Assembly: GCF_001661495.1 (NCBI RefSeq)
Contig: NZ_BDDT01000006.1
Span: 186,001-250,000, forward strand
Length of the DNA stretch: 64,000 nucleotides
DNA from: Pseudoalteromonas prydzensis
Lineage (GTDB): Bacteria; Pseudomonadota; Gammaproteobacteria; Enterobacterales; Alteromonadaceae
Direction: 5' to 3'
Positions within the stretch are counted from its first letter, which is position 1; every line of letters starts with the position of its first letter. A program made the position numbers and the translations under genes. Below the pieces are notes generated by a model. It made no database searches. It was not told the origin of the DNA and worked only from the letters and a program-made list of their open reading frames with translations. Shown here piece by piece: positions 38,115-47,627 of this stretch.

Positions 38115-38738
38115 TGCCTAATCACTGATTTAAGTAAAATAATTTTAGTTGCTAACACAGTTATAATAGTGGGATAATCACCGACGCAAATATGTATTTG
38201 CAAATAACAACGGTGCTTTTTAACACATTAAAACATTCGTGATGCACATTCTGGGTAATTGATCATACAGATCCGAGATAAGTTTTCCAAAGCTTTTATA
38301 CATACCCAGTTTACACGTGCGTTCAAGTAACTCCGATGCGTGTAATATATCGCCAGTTAAGTTTGAGCATGAAGTGTTATTTAATGTTGATGAAAAAAGC
38401 AATTTGAACAGATAATTTGTCTGATAGTGACGGCGTACGATACGCCGTTCAGCAGATGTACTGTAAAACACCTAAGTTAATTTAATAAATGGTCGACTCT
38501 GGACAGAACTCGAATACGTCACTGTAAAAAAACAGCCGATAGTTTTGGCACCATAATAGAATTTAATAACGTGACAACACGTTATTGTCAGCCAGCACCA
38601 TAAAGATACTTAGTGTACGAATACAGTACCAAGCTCCCCACAGATCCAGTCGTGAGACTGTACAAAAAGAAGCGATGGAGCAACTGAACAGGCGAAAAGT
38701 TTCGTCATGTCAGAGACATAACACAGTAGAGTAACAAT
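38115..38738 (+). promoter_or_regulatory. Long rluC-rne intergenic region containing the rne leader
   Basis: A 624-bp gap with the divergent rluC and rne promoters. In enterics a long, structured rne leader lets RNase E cut its own mRNA. Two perfect hairpins stand out: ACGGCGTA/TACGCCGT (38430-38448, 3-nt loop) and AATAACGTG/CACGTTATT (38565-38586, 4-nt loop). A roughly 83-codon minus-strand frame inside has no support. Exact transcription starts were not assigned. Confidence 0.5.
38565..38586 (+). other. Perfect 9-bp hairpin in the rne leader
   Basis: AATAACGTG and CACGTTATT flank ACAA, about 150 bases before the rne start codon. It may be part of the autoregulatory leader structure read by RNase E; this is inferred from position only. 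Confidence 0.45.
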
Positions 38739-41700
38739 ATGAAACGTATGCTAATCAATGCGACGCAGCAAGAAGAAATGCGCGTAGCACTGGTTGATGG
38801 CCAGCGCCTGTATGATTTAGATATCGAAAGCCCGGGTCACGAACAAAAAAAAGCCAATATTTATAAAGGCAAAATCACACGTATCGAACCGTCATTAGAA
38901 GCCGCCTTTGTTGATTATGGTGCTGATCGTCACGGATTCCTTCCTTTAAAAGAAATCGCCCGTACTTACTTCCCACAAGGTTATACTTTCCATGGTCGCC
39001 CGAATATTCGTGACGTGATCAAAGAAGGTCAAGAAGTCATTGTCCAAGTTGACAAAGAAGAACGTGGCCAAAAAGGCGCAGCCCTTACTACTTTTATCAG
39101 TGTTGCTGGAAGCTACCTTGTTTTAATGCCTAATAACCCACGTGCAGGCGGTATTTCTCGTCGTATCGAAGGTGATGAGCGTACAGAACTTAAAGAAGCA
39201 TTAAGCCGTTTAGAACTGCCTAAAGGCATGGGCTTAATCGTGCGTACTGCCGGTGTTGGTAAATCGTTTGAAGAACTAAACTACGATTTAAAAGCACTAT
39301 TAGTACATTGGGATGCCATTCAACAAGCATCAGACAGCGGTAAAGCCCCCTTTTTGATTCACCAAGAAAGTAACGTAATTTTCCGCGCTATCCGCGATTA
39401 TTTACGTCGTGATATCGGTGAAATTCTGATTGATAAAGCCCGTGTATTTGAAGAAGCAAAAGCGCACATTGAGCGTTTTCGTCCTGACTTCATGAGCCGT
39501 GTAAAACTTTACCAAGGTGAAGTACCGCTGTTCACGCATTATCAAATCGAAAGCCAAATTGAATCTGCATTCCAACGTGAAGTGCGCTTGCCTTCTGGTG
39601 GTTCAATTGTAATCGACCCAACTGAAGCGTTAACCTCTATCGATATCAACTCATCTAAAGCCACTAAAGGCGGCGATATCGAAGAAACAGCACTGAATAC
39701 CAACTTAGAAGCTGCAGACGAAATTGCTCGCCAATTACGTTTACGCGACTTAGGTGGCTTAATCGTTATCGACTTTATTGATATGACGCCACCGCGCCAT
39801 CAACGTGAAGTAGAAAACCGCTTAAAAGATGCGGTTCGCCCTGATCGTGCTCGTGTACAAATTGGCAAAATTTCACGTTTTGGTTTACTTGAAATGTCAC
39901 GTCAGCGCCTACGTCCTTCACTTGGTGAAGCAAGCCAAGGCCCATGCCCACGTTGTAGCGGCCAAGGCACAATTCGTTCAAACGAATCGATTGCATTATC
40001 AATCCTACGTTTAATCGAAGAAGAAGCGATTAAAGACAATACCTCACAAGTTAATGCACAAGTGCCTGTTGCAGTGGCTTCATACCTGTTAAATGAGCAA
40101 CGTCGTAGCGTACACCGTATTGAAAAACGTCACAGCTGTGATGTGGTGATCATTCCTAATAAACATATGGATACACCACACTATGAAGTGATGCGTTTGC
40201 GTAAAGATGAAACCATTGAAGCGGCAAGCTACGAGCAGATCACAGCGCCAGAGCCTGAAGTGTATGAAACATCAAAAACACCTACGGTTGCAGTACGTGA
40301 AGAGCCGGTGCTAAAAGGCGTTGTAATGCCTTCAACACCAGCGCCACAACAAGCTCAAGTAACACCAGCAGCGCCACAAAGTGCTGCAGCACAACCGCAA
40401 GTAAGCTTGTTCACTGCTATTGGTAATTGGTTTAAGGCTTTATTTGCAACACCTGCTGAGCAGACTGAAAGCAAACAACAGCAACAAAAACCAGCGAGCG
40501 AATCTCGCAATAATCAACGTCGTAATAACGAGGGTGATACGCGTCGTCGTAATAACCAACGTCGTCGTAATAATAATTCGCGCGGCAAACCACAAAATGA
40601 GCGTACCGAGCGCGTAGCTGAAGAAACACCAGCAGCTACAACAGCAAATAACGAGCAACAGGAAAGAAACGAAAATCGCAATAAGCGTCGTCGTAATCCT
40701 AACTCTCGTAAACGCAACGACACGCGAAACGATGACAGCAAAGTTGTAGCAGAGAAAACAGAAGCAAAAGCTGACGTTAAAGACACTGCAGCAGCTAAAG
40801 ATGTCGCTGTTGAAGCAACTGAGCAAAAGCCTAAAGTACGTCGTCAACGCCGTAACTTACGTAAAAAAGTTCGCTTGCAAGATGAAAACGCCCAACAAGC
40901 AGTTGCAACAAACAATGACGCTGAACAGCAAGCTACGCCAGTTGTTGATGAAAAACCAGCTAAGCCAGCTGTAACACAACGCGAAGAAGTGAAAGCAGCT
41001 GCTGAAACTGCGCCTGTAGATGCACCTGAGCAAAAAGTTGCACAATCAGCAGCTCCTAGTGAGCAAGTGGCACCTAGCGAGCAAGACGCTGTACAAACTG
41101 ATGAAGAGCAAAGCCAAACACGTACACGTTCACGCCGCTCACCACGTCATTTACGTGCAGCAGGCCAACGCCGTCGTCGCCCTGAAGGTGAAGAAGCTAC
41201 GCCAACACAAGGTACGCAACCGCCAGCGTTTATTCCTGTGGCCGACCAAGCCGCTGCTGAATATGAAGCCGAGTTAAAAGCGAAGCAAGATGCGCAAACA
41301 GCTGAAGCTGTAGAAACACCAGCAGCTAAAGAGCCTACTCAAGAAGTAGTTGAAGAAACACCTGTTGTTGAACCTTCTCCAGAAGTAGCTGAAGAAGCAC
41401 CTGTTGTTGAACCTTCTCCAGAAGTAGTTGCAGAAGCACCTGTTGTTGAACCTACTCCAGAAGTAGTTGCAGAAGCACCTGTTGTTGAACCTACTCCAGA
41501 AGTAGTTGAAGAAGCACCTGTTGAACCTACTCCAGAAGTAGTTGAAGAAGCACCTGTTGTTGAAGCTACTCCAGAAGTAGTTGCAGAAGCACCTGTTGTT
41601 GAACCTACTCCAGAAGTAGTTGCAGAAACGCCTGTTGTTGCTGAACCTGCTCCAGAAGTCGTTGAACAAGCGCCTGTTGCTTCTGAAGCAACTGAAGAAG

Positions 41701-42098
41701 TGGTTGAACAAGCACCTGTTGTTGAAGATACTCCAGAAGTAGTTGAAGAAGCACCTGTAGTTGAAGAAGCACCTGTTGTTGAAGCTACTCCAGAAGTAGT
41801 TGGAGAAACGCCTGTTGTTGCTGAACCTGCTCCAGAAGTAGTTGAAGCTGCACCAATGGCAGAGACTAAGCCTACTACAAAACCTGTCGCGCACACTAAA
41901 ACAGTGATCACCTCAGGTAAAGCAAGTGCGCCAATGGCACAACCTACTGCCGTTGCAGATAGTGAAGTTGCCCACACGCCTAAAGCGATGGCACACGACA
42001 AACGTGAAGCTATTCCTGATAGTGGCTTACGTGCCGGCTCTATCAAGCCAGCTGGTCGTGCAAATGCCGCAATGACTAAAACTATGAGTGTTGATTAA
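38739..42098 (+). CDS. rne: Ribonuclease E
   Basis: 1119 residues. This essential endoribonuclease is the scaffold of the RNA degradosome. The N-terminal catalytic half has the S1 domain (about 38-120), the metal Asp residues in [13 protein letters not shown] (about 303) and [15 protein letters not shown] (about 346), and the Zn-link CPRCSGQG (about 404-411). An arginine/asparagine-rich RNA-binding segment at about 590-660 is followed by a second [12 protein letters not shown] patch. The tail at about 867-1040 is a run of Pro/Glu/Val repeats such as [13 protein letters not shown]. The C-terminus ends with [15 protein letters not shown], which may be a PNPase-binding end. A strong terminator follows. 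Confidence 0.96.
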   Translation: MKRMLINATQQEEMRVALVDGQRLYDLDIESPGHEQKKANIYKGKITRIEPSLEAAFVDYGADRHGFLPLKEIARTYFPQGYTFHGRPNIRDVIKEGQEVIVQVDKEERGQKGAALTTFISVAGSYLVLMPNNPRAGGISRRIEGDERTELKEALSRLELPKGMGLIVRTAGVGKSFEELNYDLKALLVHWDAIQQASDSGKAPFLIHQESNVIFRAIRDYLRRDIGEILIDKARVFEEAKAHIERFRPDFMSRVKLYQGEVPLFTHYQIESQIESAFQREVRLPSGGSIVIDPTEALTSIDINSSKATKGGDIEETALNTNLEAADEIARQLRLRDLGGLIVIDFIDMTPPRHQREVENRLKDAVRPDRARVQIGKISRFGLLEMSRQRLRPSLGEASQGPCPRCSGQGTIRSNESIALSILRLIEEEAIKDNTSQVNAQVPVAVASYLLNEQRRSVHRIEKRHSCDVVIIPNKHMDTPHYEVMRLRKDETIEAASYEQITAPEPEVYETSKTPTVAVREEPVLKGVVMPSTPAPQQAQVTPAAPQSAAAQPQVSLFTAIGNWFKALFATPAEQTESKQQQQKPASESRNNQRRNNEGDTRRRNNQRRRNNNSRGKPQNERTERVAEETPAATTANNEQQERNENRNKRRRNPNSRKRNDTRNDDSKVVAEKTEAKADVKDTAAAKDVAVEATEQKPKVRRQRRNLRKKVRLQDENAQQAVATNNDAEQQATPVVDEKPAKPAVTQREEVKAAAETAPVDAPEQKVAQSAAPSEQVAPSEQDAVQTDEEQSQTRTRSRRSPRHLRAAGQRRRRPEGEEATPTQGTQPPAFIPVADQAAAEYEAELKAKQDAQTAEAVETPAAKEPTQEVVEETPVVEPSPEVAEEAPVVEPSPEVVAEAPVVEPTPEVVAEAPVVEPTPEVVEEAPVEPTPEVVEEAPVVEATPEVVAEAPVVEPTPEVVAETPVVAEPAPEVVEQAPVASEATEEVVEQAPVVEDTPEVVEEAPVVEEAPVVEATPEVVGETPVVAEPAPEVVEAAPMAETKPTTKPVAHTKTVITSGKASAPMAQPTAVADSEVAHTPKAMAHDKREAIPDSGLRAGSIKPAGRANAAMTKTMSVD
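41337..41860 (+). repeat. In-frame tandem repeats in the rne tail
   Basis: About a dozen imperfect 36-42 bp units, each encoding variants of [13 protein letters not shown], lie in the non-catalytic tail. Units differ by single-codon changes and insertions, so copy number probably varies among strains by slippage or recombination. The repeats also create long open frames on the opposite strand, which are not genes. Confidence 0.85.
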
Positions 42099-42126
42099 CA
42101 CCTTTGGTTTAGCTTAAAAGCACAGT

Positions 42127-42163
42127 AAAAAGCCGCGCTAATGAAAATTAACGCGGCTTTTTT
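42127..42163 (+). terminator. Terminator of rne
   Basis: An AAGCCGCG/CGCGGCTT stem with an extended TAAT/ATTA inner stem and a GAAA tetraloop, followed by six Ts, lies 28 bases after the rne stop. Confidence 0.9.
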
Positions 42164-42387
42164 AATAGCAATCACAGGCTTAGGGAATTCCATCTAGCTT
42201 ATTTATCAACAATTTTTAAGGAGCTATTATTCAGGTTATATTAGTTTTCCGAAGTGAAAATTTCCAAAATTTAAAACCAAGAATCTTTTTACACCACTCT
42301 TCAAAAAGGTAGCTGTGTCCTTAAGGTGATCATTTTAACTTTATGAATTTTAATCTAAAACAAACCTACAGTCGCAAGTAAGCAAAC
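42164..42387. other. Gap between the rne and yejK terminators
   Basis: About 220 bp of AT-rich sequence between two convergent transcription units. I see no gene, repeat or structured element in it. Confidence 0.5.
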
Positions 42388-42417
42388 AAAAAAAGCGCGG
42401 TGTGAACACCACGCTTT
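42388..42417 (-). terminator. Terminator of yejK
   Basis: AAAGCGCGGTG and CACCACGCTTT pair with one mismatch around a TGAA loop. On the minus strand the stem is followed by a T-run corresponding to the A7 at 42388-42394. It lies 61 bases past the yejK stop. Confidence 0.75.
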
Positions 42418-42477
42418 CAACTAACTCAAATCTGCTTAAAACTTACCGCTTATGGCTTAAAGCTGACGGCTAAAGCT

Positions 42478-43491
42478 CTAGTCTTCACTTTCCATAAACC
42501 GTTGTAGTTGGTCTTTAAGATTAGGTGGTATGCCTTTAATGACTAAGGTATCAGTGGCTTCGTTGTACATTACCCGTTCGCCTAGATGTTTGCGTTCAAA
42601 GCTGATGCTCACGCCGCCGCCAAGGCCGGAGAATTTAACCATGCTAGTGACGGTTTTTTTATCAACTGGGAATGACTCTTCTAAATCATAGCTTTGCTCT
42701 TTGCAAAAGCTTTCGAACGGGTTGTCGTCGCCTTTGGTGAGCGTTGCGGATAATTCACTAACGTTGGCATCTTCGCCGGTGGTGACGCAGTCATTACAGT
42801 AATCAAACACTTGCTTACGTAGGTCGTCTTTTTCTGATTTATCGAATTGTTGCTCTGATAAATAATCTTCCACGGCATTAAGCATCACTTGGCTTTGCTG
42901 TTTTGGATCAATCCCTTCTTCACATCCTAAAAAGTCTAAGAAGAAGTCGGCGACTTTGCGCCCTGCTCGGCCTTTTATAAAGGAGATATAGCGATTGTCT
43001 TCTGCTTGCGTATCCCAACCGGTTAAATCGATGCGGGCCGCCAGTTGCATGCGCGAAATATCTAAATGACGCGACGACGCTAAATCAAGATCAGAAGTAA
43101 TTGAGTAATGCTCTTTGATGTTGATCATAGCAATCAGCATGTAGTCAGTGGCTACATATTGGTAATGACAAAAAATTAAATAACCGGTTTCGTTAAACGC
43201 GTATTTATTTAACTCTTCTTTTAAAACCGTGGTAGCTTGCTCGGTCATGTGCCAAAAACCAAGTTCGTGATTACGGTAGCTTTGCATCGCTGATGCAACC
43301 ACAGAGTTTTTATCACCACTGAAAGCACAAAACCCTTTACCTGGTTTGCCGTTGTATGCGTGATGAAGTTGCTCGATGAATACAGCAACTTTTTCATTCA
43401 CTGCCATTTCGTCATTGCGCAAATGAATTTGCGTATCGTCGTCTTTTTTGTCTACATAATGAACGACTAACTTTTTAACATCTATTGCCAT
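42478..43491 (-). CDS. yejK: Nucleoid-associated protein YejK (NdpA)
   Basis: 337 residues, matching the NA37/YejK family length. KLVVHYVDKKDDD at the N-terminus, FCHYQYVATDYMLIAMI, DISRMQLAARIDLTGW and the C-terminal VSISFERKHLGERV are all characteristic. It binds the nucleoid; its molecular role is poorly defined. Divergent from yejL, the conserved yejK/yejLM arrangement. Confidence 0.93.
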   Translation of the reverse strand: MAIDVKKLVVHYVDKKDDDTQIHLRNDEMAVNEKVAVFIEQLHHAYNGKPGKGFCAFSGDKNSVVASAMQSYRNHELGFWHMTEQATTVLKEELNKYAFNETGYLIFCHYQYVATDYMLIAMINIKEHYSITSDLDLASSRHLDISRMQLAARIDLTGWDTQAEDNRYISFIKGRAGRKVADFFLDFLGCEEGIDPKQQSQVMLNAVEDYLSEQQFDKSEKDDLRKQVFDYCNDCVTTGEDANVSELSATLTKGDDNPFESFCKEQSYDLEESFPVDKKTVTSMVKFSGLGGGVSISFERKHLGERVMYNEATDTLVIKGIPPNLKDQLQRFMESED

Positions 43492-43553
43492 CTTTGTTTT
43501 TCACGCCTCTGGTGTTAAAATGTGAGAATATAACTCTTTTATTGAACCAACTG

Positions 43554-43766
43554 ATGCCAATCTTATCAAAATATTCTAATGATGAAGTAGAACAAATCGT
43601 CGATCAGCTCATTGATGTGTTAACTAAGCACAATGCGCCGGTTGATTTAAGTCTTATGTGTTTAGGAAATTCTATCACGCATATCTTAAAAGAGCATGTA
43701 CCAACAGGGAAAAGACAAGCGGTTGCAGACAATTTTGCTAAAGCACTTGCGCAATCGGTTAAATAG
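43554..43766 (+). CDS. yejL: YejL (UPF0352/DUF1414) family protein
   Basis: 70 residues from the ATG at 43554. The frame is open from 43485, but family members begin at MP(I/Q)xSxYS, as here with MPILSKYSNDEVEQ. The segment APVDLSLMCLGNSITHIL is strongly conserved. Small, helical and of unknown function, it always sits upstream of yejM; here it is 5 bp away. Confidence 0.92.
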   Translation: MPILSKYSNDEVEQIVDQLIDVLTKHNAPVDLSLMCLGNSITHILKEHVPTGKRQAVADNFAKALAQSVK

Positions 43767-43771
43767 ACTTT

Positions 43772-45268
43772 ATGAATTTATCGCAGCACAATCAATTTTC
43801 GTCTAAAGCAAGTCAATTATTAAGTTGGGGGCATTGGTTTACTTTCGCCAATATCGGCTTAGTGTTGCTTATAAGTTTAAGCTACTTATTTGCCGACTCT
43901 CCGCCAACTAGCTTTATGGGTATTCTTTATATGCTAGTGACTTGGCTTAGCCACACTAGTTTTATTACCTTTATTGCTTTTGTGCTGACGGTATTTCCGC
44001 TGAGTTTAATATTTCCTTATCCGCGACATATTCGCGGTATGGCGGCGATCCTCGCCACCTGTGGAGCATCTTTACTGACTCTCGATGCCTATGTCTATTT
44101 TAACTTAGGGTATCACTTAAGTAGCTCTGCACTACCTGAAATTATCAGTTTATTGTGGCACCGGTTAACTAGTTCCCCAGCCCTAACCACCTTACTTGCT
44201 GGCGGTATTGTCATGCTCATTTTTGCATTTCAATTACTCGCAAGTAACTATACATGGCATCATTTAGCGCGTTTAAAACAGTATAAGTTTGCCCGTTATG
44301 CCAGTTCGTTTTTATTAGTGTGTTTTGCACTGAGCCACAGTATTCATATTTGGGCTGATGCTAATTTAAAATTTGATATCACCAAGCAAGATAATGTATT
44401 ACCGCTGTCTTACCCAACAACGGCTAAAAGTTTGTTGGCAAAAAATGATTTATTAGACATCGAAAGTTATAAGCAAGCTCACAATGTGAAACTTAATACA
44501 CAAAACATGAATTACCTTGCCCCGGCTCCCCTTGCTCGGTGCGATAACTTTAGTGCTGCAACTATTGATATTTTAGTGTTTAACACTGATGAGGCATTAA
44601 CAAGTTTTGCTGAACAACATACTAATTTGCATAAAACAGAGCGCTTTTTACAACCGAGTGCTCATCAAGATGCTTTATTTAGCTTAATTTACGGTTTACC
44701 TGCGTATTACAAACCAGCATTAATGACAGAGCAAACATTGCCTGTTTGGCAAAGTAATCGTCGCAGTATGAGTATCAATGGCTTTGCTGATTACGACTAC
44801 ATTAATAACGATACAGCCAACAATGCAGCCATTCGTATTATAGAGGCTGATGAAAATACCACGCTTCGTGCAGATGTTACGCAAGTATTTGCATTTAGTT
44901 TAGCCAGTACTGAGCAAGGTATTGTTTCAGCCTCGTCATTATATAGCACTGATAAAAAAGTAACCCGGATTGAAGGTTTGATCCAACCAAGTGATTTAAT
45001 TGCTACCAGTGTCGGGCAATATCTAGGCTGTAAAACTATCGCCCAACAAACGATGTTAGGCGTTAATTTATATGGCAAAAAAGATGATATGGGGGTTAAC
45101 TATTCGCAAGGCGTTTTTATTGCTTATAAGAAAGACCGTATCACGTTAATTGATTCCGACGGTAATTATAAGAATATTTCTGCTGCACAGGGATTTTCTA
45201 TCGAGCAAGGTTTAGATATTCCATTTTTAGTGCAGAGTATTAAAAAACTAAAAACCTTTACCCAATAA
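43772..45268 (+). CDS. YejM/PbgA-like inner-membrane protein with shortened periplasmic domain
   Basis: 498 residues. The N-terminal DUF3413 region (about 1-200) has five membrane segments and the landmarks LSWGHWFTFANI and HIWADANLKFDITKQDNVLPLSYP, clearly like YejM/PbgA, which controls LPS synthesis by regulating LapB/FtsH and LpxC stability. The periplasmic sulfatase-like domain is about 90 residues shorter than in E. coli. The usual TVDGLN-type nucleophile segment reads VFNTDEAL, and the part with the later metal-site positions is missing. It is therefore probably a non-enzymatic member. It follows yejL by 5 bp. Confidence 0.85.
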   Translation: MNLSQHNQFSSKASQLLSWGHWFTFANIGLVLLISLSYLFADSPPTSFMGILYMLVTWLSHTSFITFIAFVLTVFPLSLIFPYPRHIRGMAAILATCGASLLTLDAYVYFNLGYHLSSSALPEIISLLWHRLTSSPALTTLLAGGIVMLIFAFQLLASNYTWHHLARLKQYKFARYASSFLLVCFALSHSIHIWADANLKFDITKQDNVLPLSYPTTAKSLLAKNDLLDIESYKQAHNVKLNTQNMNYLAPAPLARCDNFSAATIDILVFNTDEALTSFAEQHTNLHKTERFLQPSAHQDALFSLIYGLPAYYKPALMTEQTLPVWQSNRRSMSINGFADYDYINNDTANNAAIRIIEADENTTLRADVTQVFAFSLASTEQGIVSASSLYSTDKKVTRIEGLIQPSDLIATSVGQYLGCKTIAQQTMLGVNLYGKKDDMGVNYSQGVFIAYKKDRITLIDSDGNYKNISAAQGFSIEQGLDIPFLVQSIKKLKTFTQ

Positions 45269-45284
45269 CGCCACTGGCGATTTG

Positions 45285-45330
45285 CCCTAGTTAGGTTATA
45301 GTTTTATATTCAACTATGATCTAACTAGGG
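45285..45330 (+). other. Long interrupted inverted repeat before the DUF4124 gene
   Basis: CCCTAGTTAG (45285-45294) pairs perfectly with CTAACTAGGG (45321-45330), and inside this ATAGTT (45298-45303) pairs with AACTAT (45312-45317). No T-run follows. The outer arm ends at the AAGG ribosome-binding site of the next gene, so the structure could end yejM mRNA or hide that site. Confidence 0.6.
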
Positions 45331-45341
45331 AAGGCTGTGTA

Positions 45342-45818
45342 ATGAAACTGTGTGCTCTGTACGTTATTTTTATCAGTTTGCTGCTCGTTGCTGAGCCGGC
45401 TGCTTGCGCCGATAAATATTACAAATGCGTTACCGACAAAGGCACTACATTTAGCCAGTTTCCTTGTGGCGGTCAAGCCACAGAGCATAAATTGACCGTA
45501 TCACCAAATGTTACGCCCTCCAGTGGTAATCATGTCAAACTTCTTAATTCACTTGAACGTGAACAAATTGTTCGCAATCTCAATGCTGAAATTCGTAGCG
45601 TAAAACACAAGCTAGCCATTCTAAGCCGCGACCGTGATCGTGCTGAATATACGCAGCAACAACGGCTTAATCGTTTAATGAGTGATGATGAGAGAAAAAG
45701 CCTTACAAAAGATATAAAAAAACAAATAAAAGTACTTAATAAAACCTATGCCAAAAATACTAAAGCCGTTAACAAGCAACTCTCCGAATTAGAAAAAAAA
45801 CTAAAACATTATGATTAA
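45342..45818 (+). CDS. DUF4124-domain exported protein
   Basis: 158 residues. A Sec signal peptide (likely cleavage near AACA-DK, residue 23) is followed by a DUF4124 core, KYYKCVTDKGTTFSQFPCGG, with two Cys that could form a disulphide. The rest is a Lys/Arg-rich helix with heptad-like spacing, probably a coiled coil. Its function is unknown. An AAGG element precedes the ATG, right after a long inverted repeat. Confidence 0.8.
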   Translation: MKLCALYVIFISLLLVAEPAACADKYYKCVTDKGTTFSQFPCGGQATEHKLTVSPNVTPSSGNHVKLLNSLEREQIVRNLNAEIRSVKHKLAILSRDRDRAEYTQQQRLNRLMSDDERKSLTKDIKKQIKVLNKTYAKNTKAVNKQLSELEKKLKHYD

Positions 45819-45899
45819 GCTATTGGGTTTTACCAATATTTAGCATACTCTTAACAATTGTAGAGTATATGCTCTATCGTCATTTTGGAGTACCCGTTC

Positions 45900-47612
45900 A
45901 TGCAGCCACAAAACATTGCCGAGCTAATTTTAAATGGCTTTAAAAAACATTATAAATTATTTCAGCAGATCACTGCACAAGCCCCTCTCGCATTTGCCAA
46001 GCGAGACTGGGCAAAAATGCATGATATTAGCCGCCTGAGAATAACCTATTATGATGAACGGGTAAACGAAACAACCCAGCAATTGCAACAGCACGCCAAG
46101 CAACTTGATGAGTCTTTGTGGTTACAAACAAAACAGACCTATCAGCATTTTTTAACCTTTCACCCACAGGCAGAATTGGCTGAAACGTTTTATAATTCAG
46201 TATTTTGTCGGTTGTTTCATCGGCGTTATTTTAATAATGATTTTATTTTTGTTAAAGCCACCTTAGCCGATGCGCCTGCGCTTCCTGTTGAAGCCGAATA
46301 CCGTAGTTATTTTCCTGTTGTAGACGGCTTAAAACCAACAATTCGTAAAATGATTAATCAGTTTGACTTTAAAGCCGATTTTGTGAATTTAGAGCGCGAT
46401 ATACGACTGCTTGTAAAAGCGTTTTACAAACAAGCGCCCGATACACACCACCGTGCATGGCAAATGCGTTTTGATATTTTGCAAACACCTTTTTATCGCA
46501 ATAAAGCCGCGTATATTGTTGGTCGTGTAGTGTCGCAAAGTGGCGTACAACCCTTTATTATTGCCGTATTACATCATCAAGATGAAGGTCTTTATTTAGA
46601 TGCGCTACTGACTAACTCATCACAAATGCGGGTTATTTTTGGTTTTGCCCGCGCCTATTTTATGGTTGAAACTCATGCACCTTCAGCTTTAGTGCGATTC
46701 TTAAATCAACTAATGCCCAACAAAACCTTAGCCGAGCTTTACAATGCCATCGGTTTTCATAAACAGGGCAAAACAGAATTCTATCGTGAGTTTTTAACCC
46801 ATTTACAGCGTTCTACTGATGACTTTGTGATTGCCCCTGGCACACCTGGTATGGTGATGATGGTATTTACCCTGCCTTCTTTTGATTATGTGTTTAAAAT
46901 AATTAAAGATAAGTTTGGTGAGAGCAAACCGTTTGGTCGCGATACAGTACTTAAACGCTACCAATTAGTAAAAAGCCACGACCGTGTTGGCCGTATGGCC
47001 GATACTATAGAGTATTCTAACGTCGTATTCCCACTCGCACGTTTTAACGCTACATTACTTGCGCAGCTTAAGGCAACCATTGGCTCATCGATGATCATTG
47101 AAGGAGACTTATTGATCATCAAACATATGTATATTGAACGACGGATGACACCGCTCAATTTATACTTAGAGAACGCCAACTACGAGGATGCTGCCGTTGC
47201 AATAACAGAATACGGCCAAGCCCTTAAAGAGATGATCGCGGTTAATATATTTCCTGGCGACATGCTGCTTAAAAACTTTGGCGTGAGTAAACATAAGCGC
47301 ATTATTTTTTACGATTATGATGAAGTGCAATATTTAACAGATATGAACTTCAGAGCGCTGCCTAAAGCAAAAAGCTATGACGACTACTTAACCAATGAAC
47401 AAAGCTACTCTGTAGCACCACAGGATGTATTTCCTGAACAATTATGCACCTTTGTAATGCCTAACCCGCGTTATAAGGAAATTTTTACTCAGGCACATCC
47501 TGAGTTACTCGATGTAATATTTTGGCAGCAAGCACAACAAAATGTAAGAAAAGGCATTGTTAGTCATATATACCCCTATCCGGCAGCACAGCGATTTATC
47601 CACCAGTGGTAA
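45900..47612 (+). CDS. aceK: Isocitrate dehydrogenase kinase/phosphatase
   Basis: 570 residues. This bifunctional enzyme phosphorylates and dephosphorylates isocitrate dehydrogenase to divert carbon into the glyoxylate shunt. Typical segments are FNPPAGTPGMVM-like APGTPGMVMMVFTLPSFDYV, VFKIIKDKFG (ATP lysine), GRVGRMADTIEY-like HDRVGRMADTIEYSNV, and DMLLKNFGVSKHKRIIFYDYDE (catalytic Asp region). I prefer the ATG at 45900 with GGAG nine bases upstream; a TTG at 45885 overlaps that element. aceA and aceB are not adjacent. Confidence 0.95.
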   Translation: MQPQNIAELILNGFKKHYKLFQQITAQAPLAFAKRDWAKMHDISRLRITYYDERVNETTQQLQQHAKQLDESLWLQTKQTYQHFLTFHPQAELAETFYNSVFCRLFHRRYFNNDFIFVKATLADAPALPVEAEYRSYFPVVDGLKPTIRKMINQFDFKADFVNLERDIRLLVKAFYKQAPDTHHRAWQMRFDILQTPFYRNKAAYIVGRVVSQSGVQPFIIAVLHHQDEGLYLDALLTNSSQMRVIFGFARAYFMVETHAPSALVRFLNQLMPNKTLAELYNAIGFHKQGKTEFYREFLTHLQRSTDDFVIAPGTPGMVMMVFTLPSFDYVFKIIKDKFGESKPFGRDTVLKRYQLVKSHDRVGRMADTIEYSNVVFPLARFNATLLAQLKATIGSSMIIEGDLLIIKHMYIERRMTPLNLYLENANYEDAAVAITEYGQALKEMIAVNIFPGDMLLKNFGVSKHKRIIFYDYDEVQYLTDMNFRALPKAKSYDDYLTNEQSYSVAPQDVFPEQLCTFVMPNPRYKEIFTQAHPELLDVIFWQQAQQNVRKGIVSHIYPYPAAQRFIHQW

Positions 47613-47627
47613 ACGAAAGGACACACA

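Noticed and set aside
38220..38471. 83-codon minus-strand frame in the rne leader
   Set aside because: It overlaps the structured leader, has no homology pattern and no ribosome-binding site.
41337..41860. Tandem repeats considered as a CRISPR array
   Set aside because: Units are contiguous and in frame with rne, with no unique spacers.
41274..42046. Long minus-strand frames (over 200 codons) opposite the rne repeats
   Set aside because: Low-complexity Ser/Thr/Gly or Phe/Asn/Arg repeats arise simply from the complement of the tandem repeats.
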